Under the pieces are notes generated by a model, which was not told the origin of the DNA, made no database searches, and was given only the letters and a program-made list of their open reading frames with translations. A DNA stretch of 64,000 nucleotides from Carya illinoinensis (lineage: Eukaryota > Streptophyta > Magnoliopsida > Fagales > Juglandaceae). The stretch is from NCBI RefSeq assembly GCF_018687715.1, contig NC_056758.1, positions 16,705,501-16,769,500 of the forward strand, read 5' to 3'. How positions within the stretch are numbered: the first letter of the stretch is position 1; each line of letters begins with the position of its first letter. Shown piece after piece: positions 10,140 through 21,960 of the stretch. Both the position numbers and the translations under genes were made by a program.

Positions 10140-13100
10140 TATAACAGCCCACCAGAAATTTAATGGATAAATTTTCACGAATTGAACAATCGCGTATGTT
10201 TTAGTTTGTCAGTATAATCAGTATTATCACTTATTATGGTGCCAGAAATGCGAGTTTATATTTAAGATACTTAGAAGTGTTAGAATGAGAAATGGTCTGT
10301 GACATTAGATTTAGAGGAATATTTAGAATTTTATGGTGCAACAAAACAATTTTCGATTTTCGGAATAATGCCTGTTCAAAAATGCATTTTGAGTTTTTTG
10401 AGGCACTTCAGAATTGGATTTTCTAAATGATTTGCCCATTGAGGTTAGTATGATTATTTAAGATTTTACAATGTAAAGTATATTTTTTACTTTTTTAGAG
10501 TGAATAATAGTCTCGATGTTAGAACATAGATCAATATTTTCAAAATTACAATGTGGAATATTGAAATTAGATTAGAAAAGTTTTATTTGGATATTTGGAA
10601 ATATCTTAATTACACCTGGTGAATAGTATTAGACACTTGGTATCAAAAGAAACCATGAGATGAAAATGTGAAGGAAATCAAGCTTTGTGATCATACCATT
10701 TAAGCAAAACCTTATTCCATCCAACCATCCAATTTATGCCAAACTAAAAAGGGTTTGAACCATAGTGAGACCCTAAACACTTGAAATCCAATTAAAACTC
10801 CAAAATTTGGGTGAAAACTAAAACCTCAAATGGTTTTCCTAAACCCCAAAAGTTTGCCTCAAACCCTAATTGAACCCGATTTTAGTTTAGTGTACAATCA
10901 CTTCTACAAGCTATAAATTTATGTTATTATACATCCTTATTTATTTTTATAAACCTTGGTATTTTTATTAGGTCAAGAAAAATTGGTTTTGGGGTTGATA
11001 GCAACCCAAACTCCATTGAAACCCTAAATAAAAGCCCATTCAGTTCAAACCCATGAAATTGAACCACCAATGCAAGGTTTTTGGAGGAAGTTTTCCCCCT
11101 ACGATATGAATCATTTCACTGCCCAAGTCATCCCAAATAGTGGTTGATGGAAAGACCAAAAGCCACCTCACTACCACCCTTCACAAGAAAGCTTCCTTGG
11201 CTGAAAACTACTACACATGATATTACCCACCATTTTGGCTGATGCCCCATCACTAAAAGTATCTTTCACACACCTCTTATCACCCCTCTAGATACTTAAG
11301 TGTCATCCTTATCCATTCCCCTTGCATTTGTTCACTTTTTGAGCCTTTTCTTCGAGAGAAAATTAGAGAAGCTCTCGGGCAGTCTTTCTGCTTACCTTTT
11401 TCAACTTGTTTGAAGATGTTGTAAGTGTTTTCTCCTAAAGTACCCTTCATATAAGTTGTTCTTATTTGTGTATAGTTTCTATTGGTATGTTTTTTTTTTA
11501 ATTATAATGGTCGTTTGATGGGTAAAATTTTGGTTTAAGTATGAAGAGGTCATTCTAGGTGATAAACTGGACTATCTGTGATTCTTAATTTGTATTATGG
11601 TGTTCTTGACAAGATATTGGTCTGATATGTAATGCTCATATAAAATTTTGGTGAAGATCCATTACATGTTATAAGTTTTTTTATAAGAGTTTAGCAAAGA
11701 TTCAAAAGTTGAAAACAAATTCTATTTTGTCTAAGCTCGAATCTTTTGTTGTCATGAAAGCATCTTTCAATGGGTTTAAGATTTATATATGATGTTCCAA
11801 GAACTTTTATTTACTTGTTATGATGTTAGTATAAGAATTTATGGTGTTGCTTTTAAAGATACAAATTTTTATGCATGAAAAGGTTTGGATAGGTCTTATA
11901 TTTGAGGGTTTCGGATAGATCTATATTTTGATGTAAATTTTGCCATATGATTTTAGGTTTGATGCTTAGCTCTATTCTAGGACTTGATTATTAACCATAT
12001 GATACTGTCATTTGTATTTTTTACATGAAATGTTTCAGATTTAATGGTTTGATCAAAACCAAACAACATAGATTTCAGTTTTGATGAAAGTGTGATAGTT
12101 GAATGTTTTAATTTGGATTTTGTGACTTTTTGTGATTTTAGCTTGATGATTAAAAGCATGATGGTTTTGAGAAATTTGTTATGAATGTATTGAGGTATAT
12201 TATTGGAATTTTGAAGTTCTTTGAGTTATTTTCAAAAGAGATAAAATCTTAAGCATCAAGGGTTGTGCTTAAGGCTAAATACTAGAAATTTGGTATTGAA
12301 GGAATTTGTGATGAAAGTTTTGTTGGTTGTTTTAGTATATTATTTGAGCATATGATATGATTTTTGTATGTTGTATATTTCAGTTTTAAGCATGAGAAAT
12401 AAGGTTTGACAGAATTGCAATCAAAATCTAGAGGTTGGGCCTATACATGTTTCAGCCTAAGCATGTTTGACCTAGTTTTAACGTTTAGAAATATCTCCTT
12501 ACAGTTTCCCATTAATTCACACATTTTATTCATCATGTTACACTCATTGTAAGGTAGCCTCTAATTTATTGTCAAGATATTGTGTATATGTGTTGGTAAG
12601 AGAACATTTATTCATGTTGCTACTCTCCTATGCATGTCATACTATGCTATGTCAAGAAATATTTATTCGTTATACATTATGCCATATCATGAATTTTTTA
12701 TTTGTTACATGTTATGTCATATTACAAAAAGTAATCTGTTACACGTTATGTCATGTAATTTCATGTTTATATGTTACATGCTATGTTATGTCATTTCATT
12801 CATCTCACGTTATGTTATATCATGCCATTTGTCATTTCATTTAACATCACGTCATGTCTCGAGTTAGGAGTATGCCCCCAAAGTAGTATTCTCCGAGTCT
12901 AGTCATCTTACGACCAAGTATAGCCAATTATTGTTAAGTCGTTATTCTTATGAATCATTATGGTAACCATATGAGACAAGAGTATCATTATCGTAATACC
13001 ATAAGACAAGAATATCATTATGGTGACCCCATGAGACGAGTATCATTATGGTAACCCCATGAGACAATAACATTAATATGATAATATTATGAGATAAGAG

Positions 13101-13984
13101 TATCATTATGGTAACTCCATGAGACAAGAACATCATGGTAACTCCATGAGACAAGGACATCGTGGTAACCCTATGAGACAAGAATACAGTTCAGTTCATG
13201 TTCAATTTCACATTTAGTTCATTTTTAGCTTCAAGTTCAATTCATGTACAAATTCATTTTAGTTCATATTCAATTTCACATTTAGTTCATGTTCAATTTC
13301 ACATTCAGTTCATATTCAAATTCACATTCAGTTCATGTTCAATTTCAAGTTCAATTCATGTCAGTTAAGGTAACAGCACATGTCATATTATTTGCCAAAT
13401 TATGTCACAATCATTTATGTACATGTCAGCATTCATGTCTTTTACTGTCATGCATTTATTTATATACTGTTAGTTTAAGTTGGTTGTTAACTTGCCAAGA
13501 TTGTAATCAAATCTCACTGATAGTCCCAACTACTATTTCTCTTGAAACGGTAGATCGTGTGTGATGACCTAGAGAATCATTAGAAGATCGACTCGATGAG
13601 GTCGATTAGGTCATAACGCGATGACGATGAACTCATCGCTTCGATGCTCTCATTTGTAGATAGGATTATGGCTATCCTGGCTGAGTTGCACAAGCTACTC
13701 CTTAGGCTAGCCTAGTAATTATAATATTTGTTTGATTATGTATATGAAAATTTTTATCTCCAGTACTAGTTATGTTGCAAATATAATGATTAAGTACTGT
13801 AACCTTTGGATATCAATTACCATGTAACTTTTATACGGTATATAGTATTGATCAAAGAAAAAATTATTTGTCGCCTGTTAGATGCATTGCATCTTCATTG
13901 TTATGAATAGGGGCAGTATCTTGTATTAGATGTTCCGATGCTTCAGAATTTATCTAATTCCAAGTGAAATCTAAGGGCATCACA
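10140..13984 (+). repeat. 5' LTR of a large gypsy element (LTR family A, copy 1)
   Basis: The left end TATAACAGCCC aligns with TGTAATAGCCT at 18440, and the right end GGGCATCACA is followed directly by a tRNA-Met primer-binding site. The common region includes CAATCGCGTA, TTTTAGT(T/C)TGTCAG and TATTATCAC/TTATCACTCA words just inside the left end. At 3845 bases it is long even for chromoviruses. Its interior holds CATGTTATGTCAT-rich low-complexity sequence (about 12600-12860) and a 30-bp tandem array. The opening TG has become TA. Confidence 0.8.
12957..13188 (+). repeat. Tandem repeat, about 30 bp x 8, inside LTR A copy 1
   Basis: Eight imperfect units of 27-30 bases share the core TGGTAAC(C)CCATGAGACAAG, with ATCATTA at the joins. 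It lies inside the LTR. At the corresponding place LTR A copy 2 has a different array (21812-21960). Confidence 0.85.
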
Positions 13985-13987
13985 TGG

Positions 13988-13998
13988 TGGTATCAAAG
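13988..13998 (+). other. Primer-binding site (initiator tRNA-Met type)
   Basis: TGGTATCAAAG begins three bases after the end of the LTR at 13984. It matches the plant retrotransposon site complementary to the 3' end of initiator tRNA-Met (TGGTATCAGAGC) except for one A/G. It marks the LTR at 10140-13984 as a 5' LTR in the + orientation. Confidence 0.8.
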
Positions 13999-14450
13999 TA
14001 ATATGTATCCAGGTTAAACTGACATGTCCCTACAACTTGTACTAGATAATAGGATTGAAATTTTAGTTGTTCTTTAGGCTTGAGTTTAAGATATTTAGAA
14101 TTAGAGGAACAAATGTGTTGGAATAGGTAAGCATGTTAGCATTGGCCACAAAATATAGGCAACATGGCCTAGTTGTCCGGATCATGGAATAGAAACATAA
14201 GTCTCTAATAAAGGTAACCATTTTGGATTACCCAAAAGAGTTGAGGTTTCAAAAATTGAAGACTATATGAAAAGATTCCTATTAGGATTTGAAATCTATA
14301 GGCTTAGTATGAGTTTAATCATACCTGAAGTTTTGGGTTTATAACTATTAGGAGGGGAGTTCTGATGGAACTTACCATTAGATTATGAGACATTCGGGTG
14401 ACAAAATTATACGAGATCTGAAAGTGACGAACCTATGAACTTCGGATAAT
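13999..14450 (+). other. Leader of the family-A gypsy element, 5' part
   Basis: Non-coding sequence between the primer site and the retroposon insertion. The leader continues after the insertion at 17720-18006 and runs into gag. Confidence 0.6.
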
Positions 14451-14467
14451 GATCTTACCTTATTTTA

Positions 14468-17400
14468 TTTTATTTTATTTTATTGAAAATGTGAATCCGT
14501 TCATCATAATGAAGTTACAAATGTGACTTATCAATATAGAAAAATCTAAACTATAAGCCAACCTACGCATCTGCTTTGGAGCACCCCCGCACACAAAGTA
14601 GCAAACATTGTCTTAACTTCTAAACCTCTCCAAAGAGATAAAGCACTCTATACAAAACAGAATGACTAACCCCTCCGACCTTCTAAGAAGGTGGATTAAG
14701 GGACATCACTGCTTTGGACATTAAGTCCAAAAGCTTACTCATAAGCTATTACTAATAGAATAACATAAAAACTACATTACCATACAAAACCAGACCACCA
14801 CAAAAACCGAGTAGCAGCGAGAGCCCGGTGGCACACCCACCCCAGACGACAGCATCAGAACCCAAGCACAGCACGAGTACCCAGCTCCCGTTCAGATCAT
14901 AGAACCTCCATCAGTGGTTGGTCGTACGTCCACTGGCCGTAACACCGACTACCTTTCTCCACAGCACAAGGCCCGGGTTGTGTCCGGTCAAAAAACCCAT
15001 CACCTGCTCAGTTTAAAACAAGTAATATAGAAATAAAACAAAAAAAAAAAAAACACTGAAAAATGGATGGACGAAAACAAAACAAATTAGTGGTGTGACG
15101 CCCCAAATCCCCACGCACGGACACTGGAAAATCGAGACGTCCGGATGATGACATCACGGGTCACCACCCCAACGACGTGTGCCAAGTATGTGTATAAGCA
15201 ACAAATGTGTACGAAGAAACACGTAGCGAAAAGCAAAGTCATAAACTAAGTACCAGAATTTTTTCTTGTTTAATACAAAGCTGTTCAAATCTTACATAAT
15301 AAAATATTACAAAATACAAACATTATTTCAAAGCCCAAAACAAAGCATAACCCAACTCAGAACTTCGGCGGAGCTACATCCTCGGGCTCAGCCTCCTCCT
15401 CCTCCTCGAACTCTGCACCAAAATCTACAGAACCAAAAATGGTACCGCAGGTAAGTAAAATCCAAACACCACTAGATAAAAACATATAAATCTCAAACAA
15501 AATGCATGAAAGAAAAGCCAATGCACATGTCCTGTAAAGCTATATTTTTCCACACACGCCAAAAACTCATTTGGCCCACAAAACATATTGCTTAAAACCA
15601 AGCCTCGCCATTATCCCAGATAATGGCCCAAACCACCATTTTTCTAGAAAATTGATCAAAAACCTCAAAACCAAACTTCTTCATTTTTTCAGAAAATGGC
15701 CCGCATACGAAAACCATAAAAACGATCCAATTATGCATGCACCATGATCTCCCCTAGGGATCATCCGCACACCCTGGCTCTGTGTCACACCGCAGGTAAC
15801 GACTACGCGTGTGACACCTAAACGAGTGATGCCTAGACTCGCACCCTGCGCGTACCTGGCTAGGCCATCCTCTGGTCCCCGCCACTCTAGGGACCACAGA
15901 GTCGACACGACAGCGTTACCGTATCGTGCGATCCGGTCGTCGCCCTGCGACAACGCAGGGGATGTCACTCAGTATTATCCACTCCCGAGTGACCAGATGA
16001 GCTCCACCGAGATAATAACTCATCCTGGCTTGGGCTCGTGAGACGCACGCACCCGAAATCCATTTACGCCAACAAAACATGATTTTCTCACTTAAAATAA
16101 AATGCACATGTATGCAATATGTAACGCACACCACATGGCACAAAATGACCAAGCAATCATAAACAACCAAAACCAAGCACTCCGTCCTCAATCCATCCGA
16201 CCCCCGAACTCCTCAGACTCAGTCCAGAATCAACCAACCAACAGATAAATATTTATTGTACGAGAAAAATACATTTAAATCTAAAATTAGAGTTTGGAAA
16301 ATACTTACAGCGATATATATTAATTTTTGAAGGATCGGCAAGAGGCAAACGGCGAAGGAAAAGTAATGTAACAGTGAAATTTCACTGTGGCCGTGGGTTG
16401 TAAAATACCCACTTTCAAACGAGGACAAACCAAGACTTGGGATTGGTAGGGAATAGCTTAGGGGTGTTTATGAAGTTAGTGGAAGTGAAGGTTGGCCGTA
16501 GGTGGCAGCGAAAACGGCGGTGGAAGGCTTAAACACCCAAATCAGAAACTAGCTCGTCGGAGCTGCTCCAACGATGGATCGAGGTTGGAAATGGGTGGTT
16601 TAGGATGGCAAGGAACCGGTGATGAAATGGTGAAGAGGTGGTGGCCAGAGATGGAGCGACAGCGACAAATCGGAGTAAAAGTCGTTCGGCTTAGATGAGT
16701 CTTTCCGGCTAAACGGCGGCACAGATGGAGCCAAGATTTTGTGGGGAGGTGCGCCGGCTGGAGGGGAGTCAGGTGAGAGGGGCGATGTGCTGCACGGCGG
16801 CGGCCGGTGGCAGGTCTGGGTGGTTGGACGTGAACGGTGTGAGGGAGAAGAGAGAGAGAGAGAATTCGCACGGGGGAAAGGCCAGCGGGAGAAAGAAAGA
16901 AAAAGGAAAGAAAAAGAGAAGAAAGAGAAAGGAAAAAGAGGAAAAGAGAAAAAGAAAATATGGGAGAAAAGAAATGAGGTCCAATCCTCACCTCTAGAGT
17001 CCAACAACTGATCCAACGAAAACAATTTTAAAAGCAATAAAACCAAGAAAATATTTTAAACACAACGTAAAGCTAAAATATAATAAATAACTAGTAAAAA
17101 CTAACTACTTAATTTTAAAACCAAAGACAAGTTAAAATAAATTAAACAGCAATTTAAACTCAACAACAATTTAAAATCCACTTAAAATCCGATAATTTAA
17201 AATAAAAGAACTATTATTTTAATTAAATTAAAATATTCCTTCAGTGAAAATACGAGTAAAAACGGGATGTCACAAGTGGGGCGTGCAACGCAACCACTCT
17301 TAGAGGGGATCCGACGGTCGTTCAATGATCACCCGGAGTCTTAAGACCTAGAAAAGCTAGGTTTTGAGTCGGCAGGTGGCTCCCTGATTGCACGTGACAG

Positions 17401-17702
17401 CCACACTCTAGTTCTGTGTGTGCGGGCTACGCTCCCTCCCTTTTGGCGTCGCGTTCGGTGGTCTTGAAGATCGCCCCTCCTTTATTTACCTGAAACCCAC
17501 ACAAAAACCCAACACAAAAGGAAAAACGAACACAGAAAAAATAGAAAAAGGGGGAAGGGAGGAGGGGGGGGAGGAGCCAAAGCTCCCACCCCCGTCAGTC
17601 GCTCTGGTCTTTTAGGGTTTTTTTTTTTTTTTTTTGGAGAGAGATTGGAGGGTTGCGTTGGAGCCTTAGGTTTTTCTATCTATCCGCATGAGTTTCTGCC
17701 TT
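14468..17702 (-). mobile_element. LINE-like non-autonomous retroposon with 17-bp target duplication
   Basis: Identical 17-bp copies of GATCTTACCTTATTTTA lie at 14451-14467 and 17703-17719. The left side continues as TTTTATTTTATTTTA repeats, so the element's sense strand is minus with a (TAAAA)n tail. Without the solo LTR nested at 15094-17274 (plus its 5-bp duplication) the body is about 1.05 kb. Its 5' part (right end) carries a C-rich/T-rich stretch and A20-type run near 17540-17640, resembling an L1 5' leader. No ORF1 or reverse transcriptase is present, so it is either an internally deleted LINE or a retroposed transcript. Confidence 0.7.
15094..17274 (-). repeat. Solo LTR, family C copy 1 (chromovirus LTR)
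   Basis: Begins TGTGACGCCCCAAATCCCCA and ends GGGATGTCACA, flanked by the perfect 5-bp duplication AGTGG (15089-15093 and 17275-17279). The sequence is collinear with both LTRs of the element at 50346-59441, including GAGACGTCCGGATGATGACATCACGG-like words, the GTACCGCAGGTAAGTAAAATCC block and the purine-rich tract at 16850-16980. Orientation follows that element, whose genes are on minus. The open frames inside it are spurious. No internal retrotransposon sequence remains, so the two LTRs recombined. Confidence 0.93.
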
Positions 17703-17719
17703 GATCTTACCTTATTTTA

Positions 17720-18006
17720 GGTTATGGATTGAATGCAAGTTTGGAAGATGAATTTGATCCGATTTGAGGTTGTAAATTGTGTAAACTTTAGGAAATTATT
17801 CAGTCGAATCTCTGAATAAACATGCAACTAGCCTAGAGAATTGACATATTAGTATAGGATATAATCAAGTTAAGATAGGACTACTAGCATTTTGTAATGA
17901 GCTTGAATATTTTCTTGGAATTCAGAGTGGACTCTCAATTTGATAAATGTAAGCATGTGTTTAAAGAAGTAACATATGGTGTGTAGAAGAGTACTGAGAG
18001 AGCCCG
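17720..18006 (+). other. Leader of the family-A gypsy element, 3' part
   Basis: Resumes exactly at the second target duplication and ends at the ATG of gag at 18007. No feature other than the leader was seen. Confidence 0.6.
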
Positions 18007-18439
18007 ATGGACGCAACAACTAGGATGAAGAATCCTCCAATAGACGGAGGGCAAGGGATAGTGGGAGATCTTCATTTATTGACAGAGGTGCTTAGACAGC
18101 AACAACAATAGCAGCAAGTGCCCATACACCAAACTAAAGTTAGGGGTTGTCCCTACGAGAAGCTTTTGGTGCACCGCTACCCAAGTTTCATTGGCAATGA
18201 AGAGCCTATGAGGGCAAACAAGTGGATAATCAATCTTGAATGGACTTTTGAGATTTGTGATTGCACTAAGGACTAAAAGGTATTGTACGCCAGGTATCTA
18301 TTTCAAGGAGAAGACGGTGTATGGTGGGATACACGAAGGCAGCTTTTGATTCAGGGAGGAGTTTGATAATTGATTTTTTCCAAAATAGATGAGGCAACAG
18401 TAGGTGCAAGAGTTTGTGTCACTGGTACAAGACAAGATG
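18007..18439 (+). pseudogene. Ty3/gypsy gag, N-terminal part (split)
   Basis: The frame opens MDATTRMKNPP, followed by a Q-rich stretch with an in-frame TAG (near 18109), then the gag signature HRYPSFIGNEEPMRANKWI and WDTRRQLL. Retrotransposon gag of this type forms the capsid around the RNA. A second stop lies near 18275. A shift or deletion occurs around 18360 and the frame is then readable again up to the insertion point at 18439. The 3' half lies 9.2 kb downstream at 27633. Confidence 0.8.
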
Positions 18440-21400
18440 TGTAATAGCCTGCTACAAATTCAATGGTGAAATTTCTATATGCTTTAGGAATCTCGTGAAA
18501 ACTCTGTAAGTTTTAATGAATCAACCAATCGCGTAGGTTTTAGTCTGTCAGCATAGCTGGAGTTATCACTCACTATGGTGCTAGCTACACATTTTTACTT
18601 ATTTGATGTAGTTAAAAGTCTCAAAATGCATTATAGTTTGCACAATTATACTCGATTGATTATTTAAGATTTTATTACGCAATAATTTCATTTTCATTTT
18701 TGGGACGAAATGCCTATTTGAAACTCTATTTTTATTTTTAGGGGTACTTCGAGGTTGAATTTTGATTAACAAATTGTACTCTTAGATTTTTATGAATATT
18801 TATAATTTTACAGTACAAATTTTATTGTTCACTTTTCCTAAGTGAATAGTAATCTCGATAAGCGCACAAAATGTAGTATTTTCAAAATCACAATATAAAA
18901 TGTCCAACTTATATTAGAGAAGCTAGTTTTGTTTGGATACTTGACAAGATCTTAGTCACACTTGGCGAAATAGTATTGGATACTCGGCACCAAAAGGAAC
19001 CATTGGATGGATTGTGAAGGAATCAAATTATGAGATCATGCCACCTAAGCAACAACTTATTCCATCCGACCAACAAAATTGTACCAAACTAAAAAGGGTT
19101 TCAACCATAGAAAAACCATAACTGGTTGGAACTCAACTGAAACCCCAAAAGCATGGTTAAAACCGAAACCTTAAATTGTTTTCTCCAAACCCTAACTGAT
19201 TTGGTTTCTAGTATTGTATTTAATCACTTGATTAAATCACTTTCACATGCTATTAATCATTCAAATTCATATTATGATATCATTATCTAACATTTTAAAT
19301 CTTGAAAATTTGATTGGGTCATTATCAAACCTCTTTAAACCCCAAATTGAAACCCATTCGGTTAAAGTCCATTAAGGCCCACAAATTTGGCCACTTTGGC
19401 AATACTTCTAGGCTAAGTTTTCTTCCCCAAAATGGCTAACCAAACTCTGCCCATTTATCCCTAGAGTGTACTTGAAATGAAGGCTAGAAGCCACCTCACT
19501 CTTCTCCTCTTACACGGCACCTTGGAGAGCAATACCATAGCTAATTTTACCCACTATTTTGGGTTGACAAAGTTATCACTCAAGGTCATTTACAGCCCTC
19601 TCACCATCCCTCAATTGTGTAAGTAGTTGCCCAGCCCATTTCACACTCATTCCATCCTTTTCTAAAACTTTTCTTGGAAAGAAAGTAAAAGGTTTTCTTG
19701 AATAGTTTTTCTAAGTCACTTTGCACTCCCTTTTCAAAGCTTTTGTAAGTATTTTATCACAAGGTTCCTTCATGCAAATTGTTCTTTTTGAGTCTAATTT
19801 TTGTGGATATCTTGTTTGCTCTATTTGATGGTCATTTGGTTAGTCAATAGTTATCTTAACCATGGAAAGGTTATTTTGGGCGAGAAACTAGATAATATTT
19901 TATATATTAGAATTTTTTACCAAACTAATGGACAGATCTTGGCCTGATATTTTTATGGAGTGTTGTTAAGATATGTATATTATTTTTGTTTAGGATTTGT
20001 TACATGATTAAAACTTTTGAGCAAATATTTTCTTAGATCTAGAAACTTAAAAATTGGAAGAAGAAAAACAGTTTTTGTTTTAAGAACGTTTGGATATTTT
20101 GTGGTTTAATCTTACTCCAATGGCTTTAATATTTTTAGTTAAGGATCTTAAGTCTCTTGTATACATGTTAGGATCTTCTTTTGAAGATTTTTTGTGTTAC
20201 TTTCAAAGATAAGATTTTTTATGCAAGAAGATACTCGGTTAGGCCAAATGTTTATTTTTTGGCTAGATCCATGTTTGGGTTTATTTTTCACCATGTGATT
20301 TTAAGTTTAAAGTTTGGTTTTACTTTAGGACACATTTTTAAATCATGTAATGTTTTATTTTAAAGATCTTAGCTTTTTAAGCCACAGATCAAGTGGTTGA
20401 TCAAAACAAGTTAATAGAAAAATCTTGTTTTTGGACTAAGTATGGAGCCAAGTACTCCAAGTGATGTTTTGTGATTTTAGATGATTTTTATTTGATTATT
20501 CAAAGCATGGTTGCTCTTAAGAATATGTTATGAATATGTTAAAAGGAAGATTTTGATTTTTTCAAGTTCTTGGAGATGCTTTGAAATAGATCAAATCTTG
20601 TGATTCAAGTGTTTGCATTTTTAGTTAAAAAATTTAGTGTTAATGATTAGCATATTTTTATTGGATGCTTTAAGTATACTTTTAAACTTAAGATATGAAG
20701 ATATTTGTTGCAAAAATTTAGTTTGATCATGAGTTTTGAAATTGAAAGAATTACAACAAAAATTAAGAATTTTAGCCTATAGATGTTTAAGTCCTATGAG
20801 GTTTTCCGCAGTTGTGATTGGTTTTAAATTTTTCTAAGTTGAATTTTGAGTTTAGGATAAAATTTACATTATTGGTTGTTTTTGGGGTTAAGATGTGAAA
20901 TCTTTAAGTTAGGGGTAAAATTATCATTTTTTCACATATATAGGTAAAATGATAATTATACTCTAAATTAGCATTTTTCCACATTTCTAATTGTTAGTAA
21001 TGAAGTTTCTAACTTTTAGAATCACTACTTACAATTCTTTGTATTCGCACTTGAATTCTCATAAAACACAATAATCGATGTAAGTTTGCTTTTAATTTAC
21101 TATCAGTTTACTTTGTATATGTGATGGTTAAGGGAACTATAGTGTATGTATGTATGTTATGATATATGCCATGCCATGCTCTTTCATTTCATGTTTATCT
21201 TTTACACATGATTTATTCTACACGAAATACTTATCCGTTCATAATCTATTCTGTCATGTATTGTTATATGTTGCAAGTATATCATGTTACGTTATGCCAT
21301 TTGCTACACATATAGCATGTTATGTAATATTCACCGTTAAATATTATGTCATATTATGAAATATTTTATATTACATGTTATGTCATATTATGAAATATTT

Positions 21401-21811
21401 TTTGTTACATGTCATGTCATGTTACAAAATGTTTCCATCTCAAGTACGTCATGTTTTTTTACTTAAGTTCATGTCATGTTAGGCTACGTCAGGGCTTCTG
21501 TTCTTTTGCATTTATGTCATGTTTCATCTTGAATACAGTTTAGGTATATCAGGAACAACCTTTAAAGTCATGTCAAGTTGTTCAGGTCTATCACAACCTT
21601 AAGTGCTATAATAGGATAACATACTAGTAGAACTCATTTGTTTGCATTGGAGTGTCTAAATTAGTATAAAATTTTCTAGATTGATAAAGTACAGTCAACA
21701 GGTTGCTAATGAGGCCTAAGTAACTAGTCACCGGAGCACACCAGGCACTAATGCCGATAGAGCCATATTTCATTTCACGTTATGCGTACTCGTGTGGGTG
21801 CGGATACCTAA

Positions 21812-21960
21812 CATGGGATACGTACAATACGTGTGCCCACAGTAGTGTGGCACATACAGTACATGTGACCATAGTAATTGTGGCACATACAATATATGTG
21901 ACCACAACAATTATGGCATGTACAATATGTGTGTCCACAACAAGTGTGCTACATATATTA
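21812..21960 (+). repeat. Tandem repeat, about 33 bp x 4, inside LTR A copy 2
   Basis: Imperfect units of about 33 bases share GTGGCACATACAATATATGT and CCACAACAATT-like words. It lies in the part of the LTR where copy 1 has an unrelated 30-bp array. Confidence 0.75.

Noticed and set aside
12957..13188. CRISPR-like array (regular 30-bp repeats)
   Set aside because: The units abut without unique spacers, are imperfect, and sit in a plant retrotransposon LTR.
16542..17046. Overlapping minus-strand frames of about 150 codons, Ser/Pro/Phe-rich
   Set aside because: They arise from a purine/pyrimidine-biased tract inside a family-C LTR. The same spurious frames recur at 51789-52308 and 58835-59347 in the chromovirus LTRs.
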